A stretch of 64,000 bases of DNA from Triglochin maritima (Eukaryota; Streptophyta; Magnoliopsida; Alismatales; Juncaginaceae): positions 44,840,201 to 44,904,200 of the forward strand of contig OY821774.1 in the NCBI GenBank assembly GCA_963682175.1, read 5' to 3'. Shown one piece after another: positions 61,513 through 64,000 of this stretch. Below the pieces are notes generated by a model. It was not told the origin of the DNA, did no database searches, and worked only from the letters and a program-made list of their open reading frames with translations. A program made the translations under genes and the position numbers. The stretch's first letter is position 1. Each line of letters starts with the position of its first letter.

Positions 61513-64000
61513 ACAAAAATCAAGCATTCATTGCCGGAAAAAACAACACAAACACTCGCAACAAAGGTAAAAACAAGTATGGAAATAAAAGTCACGAATA
61601 TTGTGATAACTGTAAGAAACAGGGGCACAACCGATCTACATGCTACTTCCTTTATCCACATCTACGGCCATCTAAAGACGGCTCAGAGAGGAGGGGGACG
61701 GGAGGAGAGGTGGCCACACACACCCTGGTGGGAGAGGCAGCGGCGACACTCAAGGAGGAAACCCTAGCAACCAAGAACAACAAACGAAATGGGGTCCAAT
61801 AGGGTTTGCGTCGGATCAACGTGGGTTTTATAGCGCGAATGTTGGAGTATCTGGCCCGCCTTTCTATCCAGACCTTCAAGTAGCCGGTTCCACAAATGCA
61901 ACCAATGGACCAGATCCAACCCTTCTCAGCTCTCTCCTGGCCCACTTGAACATTTTTTTGCAAACCAACACCCCAAGTAAAGGTAATTTCTCAGGTATGA
62001 ATACTTTCTGGGATAATTGCAATGCTTATTATTCAGTAAATAATTCTAATGACTCTAGCTGGATTATTGACTATGGTGCAACTGATTACATGACAGGAAA
62101 TTCTTCCCTGATTAATAACTTAAAAACTAGTTTAAATTTTTTGAATAAATTTGTCATTGTTGCTAATGGAGACAAAGTGCAAATTAAGGGCACCGGAGAA
62201 GTACAATTCTTAGATGATAAAATACCCGAAAATGTTTTGTATGTGTCTAATTTCGACTCTAATCTTTTGTTCGTTGCCAGACTCACAAAAAATTTGAATT
62301 GCAATATTATTTTCACACATTTTGATGTAACATTTCAGGATCGTACCACATGGAGGACAATTGGTAGCGAGAAACTCGTCATTGGACTTTACATGCTTCA
62401 AACTCAAACAAAAGGGTTACTTGCTAAAAATCATACTCATGATACTTGGCACCAAAGAATGGGACACCCGTCTCATACAATTTTACAAAAATTATCTCCG
62501 TCTTTTTAACATGAATTATCTTGTGATGTGTGTCGATTGTCAAAACAAACTAGACTTCTGTTTTATGCTTTTGAAAATAAGACAAGTCGTGCTCTCAAAT
62601 TGATTCACTCGGACATATGGGGACCCGCTCCCGTGGAATCCTATAATGGGTTCAAGTACTTTATTTCTTTTATTGATGATTTCTCATGTACAACTTGATT
62701 ATATTTGTTAAAAGTTAAATCTGATGTTTTTTTGGTTTTTTGTGAGTTTGTAGCCTTTGTAGAAAATATGTTTGATTCTAAGATTCGGATACTTAGATCC
62801 GATAACGGATCCGAGTATACTAGTAAAAAAATTCAAGGTTTTTTGAGACAAAAATGGATTTTTAACCAAATCACATGCATAAACACCCCTGAACAAAATG
62901 ATATTTTCAAAAGGAAAATCGTTATCTTTTGAATGTTACTCGCTCCTTGCCTTTTCAAAATAATATTCCAAAATACTTTTGGTCAGATGCTATTTTAACT
63001 GCCACTTACCTTATAAATTGTTTACCTATTTCAACAATTCAAAACAAACAACCCTTAGAAATCTTACACAGTAAACGAATGAGCCTCAATCATCTTCGAT
63101 TTTTTTGTTGTACTTGTTTTGTTCACAAGAAGCATCTGGACAAGCTTGATTATAACTCCATCAAATGTATTTTTTAGGTTACTCTGTCAAAAAAAGGGTA
63201 CAAATGTTATGACCCCGTTAATTGTAAATTTTATGTCTCTCGTGATGTATCCTTCTTTGAGAATATTTCCTACTTCAACGATCATCACAATCCTTCCGCT
63301 GCACCCAAAGCTCCTCTACCGATTGCAGATATCTTCGACACCACCACACCACCAGCTCTAGTAGTCGACACCCCTCCACAAGAGGAACTTGAACCGCCTA
63401 TACAAGTGGACGACCAAAGGGGAAATGATGAAGGTATTCCCCCAAGAAGGACTACCCATCCTACTCGTCCACCACCTCGACTCCATGATTATGTGGTATC
63501 TCACGTAACCTATCCTATCAAGGACTACTTGTCCTACTCTCAAATAAAACCTACCTACTATGCTTTCTTAAGCCAAATAGAACAAATTAAGGAACCCACC
63601 AACTTTCATGAGGTTAGTCAACACCCTAAGTGGACTAAGACTATGGAAGATGAATTAAAAGTTCTAGAAACCAACAAAACACGGAGTCTTGTTATTCCCC
63701 CAAAGGGAATAAAATCAGTAGGTTGTAAATGGGTTTACAAAGTCAAATAAAACAGTGATGGCAGTATAGAAAGATTTAAAGTCCGGTTAGTTGCAAAATG
63801 ATACACTCAAACTTATGGGTTAGATTACCAAGAAATTTTTGCTCCGGTTGCAAAAGGATACACTATCTTAAAAAAACTTTGGGTCAAGGTCTTTGGATGA
63901 AAAGAAACAACTCTAATACAATTGTTGCTTACTCTGATGCAGATTGGTCAGGTAGTCACGATCGAAAATCCACCACCGGATTTTGTACATTCGTTGGAGG
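61513..64000 (+). pseudogene. Decayed Ty1/copia retrotransposon gag-pol, truncated at the window edge
   Basis: In order: gag zinc knuckle CDNCKKQGHNRSTC (61602-61643), protease region WIIDYGATDYMTG near 62062, the HDTWHQRMGHP pre-integrase motif near 62440, integrase with IHSDIWGP and LRSDNGSEY, the start of RT (KWVYKVK, IFAPVAK) near 63715-63855, then directly the RNase H segment YSDADWSGSHDRKSTTGFC. The catalytic middle of RT is deleted at about 63855. Several stops and frameshifts interrupt the frame (for example TAA after KWVYKVK). The protease Ser of DSGA is Tyr, and the integrase Glu region reads NDIFKRK. The 5' LTR was not found; the element continues beyond 64000. Confidence 0.9.

Overview
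The window is nuclear DNA of a flowering plant, probably a eudicot. Genes have many short exons with GT-AG introns in AT-rich DNA, and several plant-specific proteins are recognisable (pTAC14, a MYB-CC factor, a class II diterpene synthase). Layers of LTR retrotransposons, solo LTRs, hAT-type miniature elements and a degenerate satellite surround them. No operon, CRISPR array, rRNA or convincing tRNA gene was seen.

Layout. 1-3300: end of an LTR retroelement, a palindrome-bearing AT-rich repeat, and an hAT-type miniature element with an 8-bp target duplication. 3310-12719 (+): an organellar-type RlmI-like rRNA methyltransferase in 8 exons, 437 codons in perfect frame, with one 5.2-kb intron and one GC-AG intron. 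14252-15152 (-): dihydroneopterin aldolase (folate synthesis), two exons. 15.47-20.35 kb: a diverged AT-rich tandem array whose left part is inverted relative to its right part and which is split by two insertions. 21.5-28.4 kb: LTR-derived sequence, including a solo LTR with a CCAAC target duplication.

29350-40043 (+): a MYB-CC transcription factor gene whose last intron carries a complete, very young 8,525-bp Ty3/gypsy (Tekay-like chromovirus) element in antisense. Its 1,956-bp LTRs differ at only one base that I found, and an ACTTT duplication flanks it. The element's polyprotein is broken by one frameshift after the integrase core. 43875-49945 (-): pTAC14, 11 exons and 478 codons, with hAT-type miniature elements in its first intron and just upstream. 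51123-58010 (-): a copalyl-diphosphate-synthase-like gene, all 15 exons recognisable, with the DXDD motif kept but two breaks in frame and Tyr in place of the catalytic His of gibberellin-type enzymes. 58.2-64 kb: a TRIM-like miniature retroelement, an inverted repeat, and a decayed Ty1/copia element running off the right edge.

The genes do not form one pathway. Two products (RlmI-like, pTAC14) look plastid- or organelle-targeted, one makes a folate precursor, one is a regulator, and the diterpene synthase belongs to terpenoid or gibberellin metabolism. The strongest leads are the young insertion inside the MYB-CC gene, the diterpene synthase lesions with the His-to-Tyr change, the inverted satellite array, and the dense CGGTCGACCG palindromes in one LTR family. 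All identities come from reading the sequence; no database search was run.
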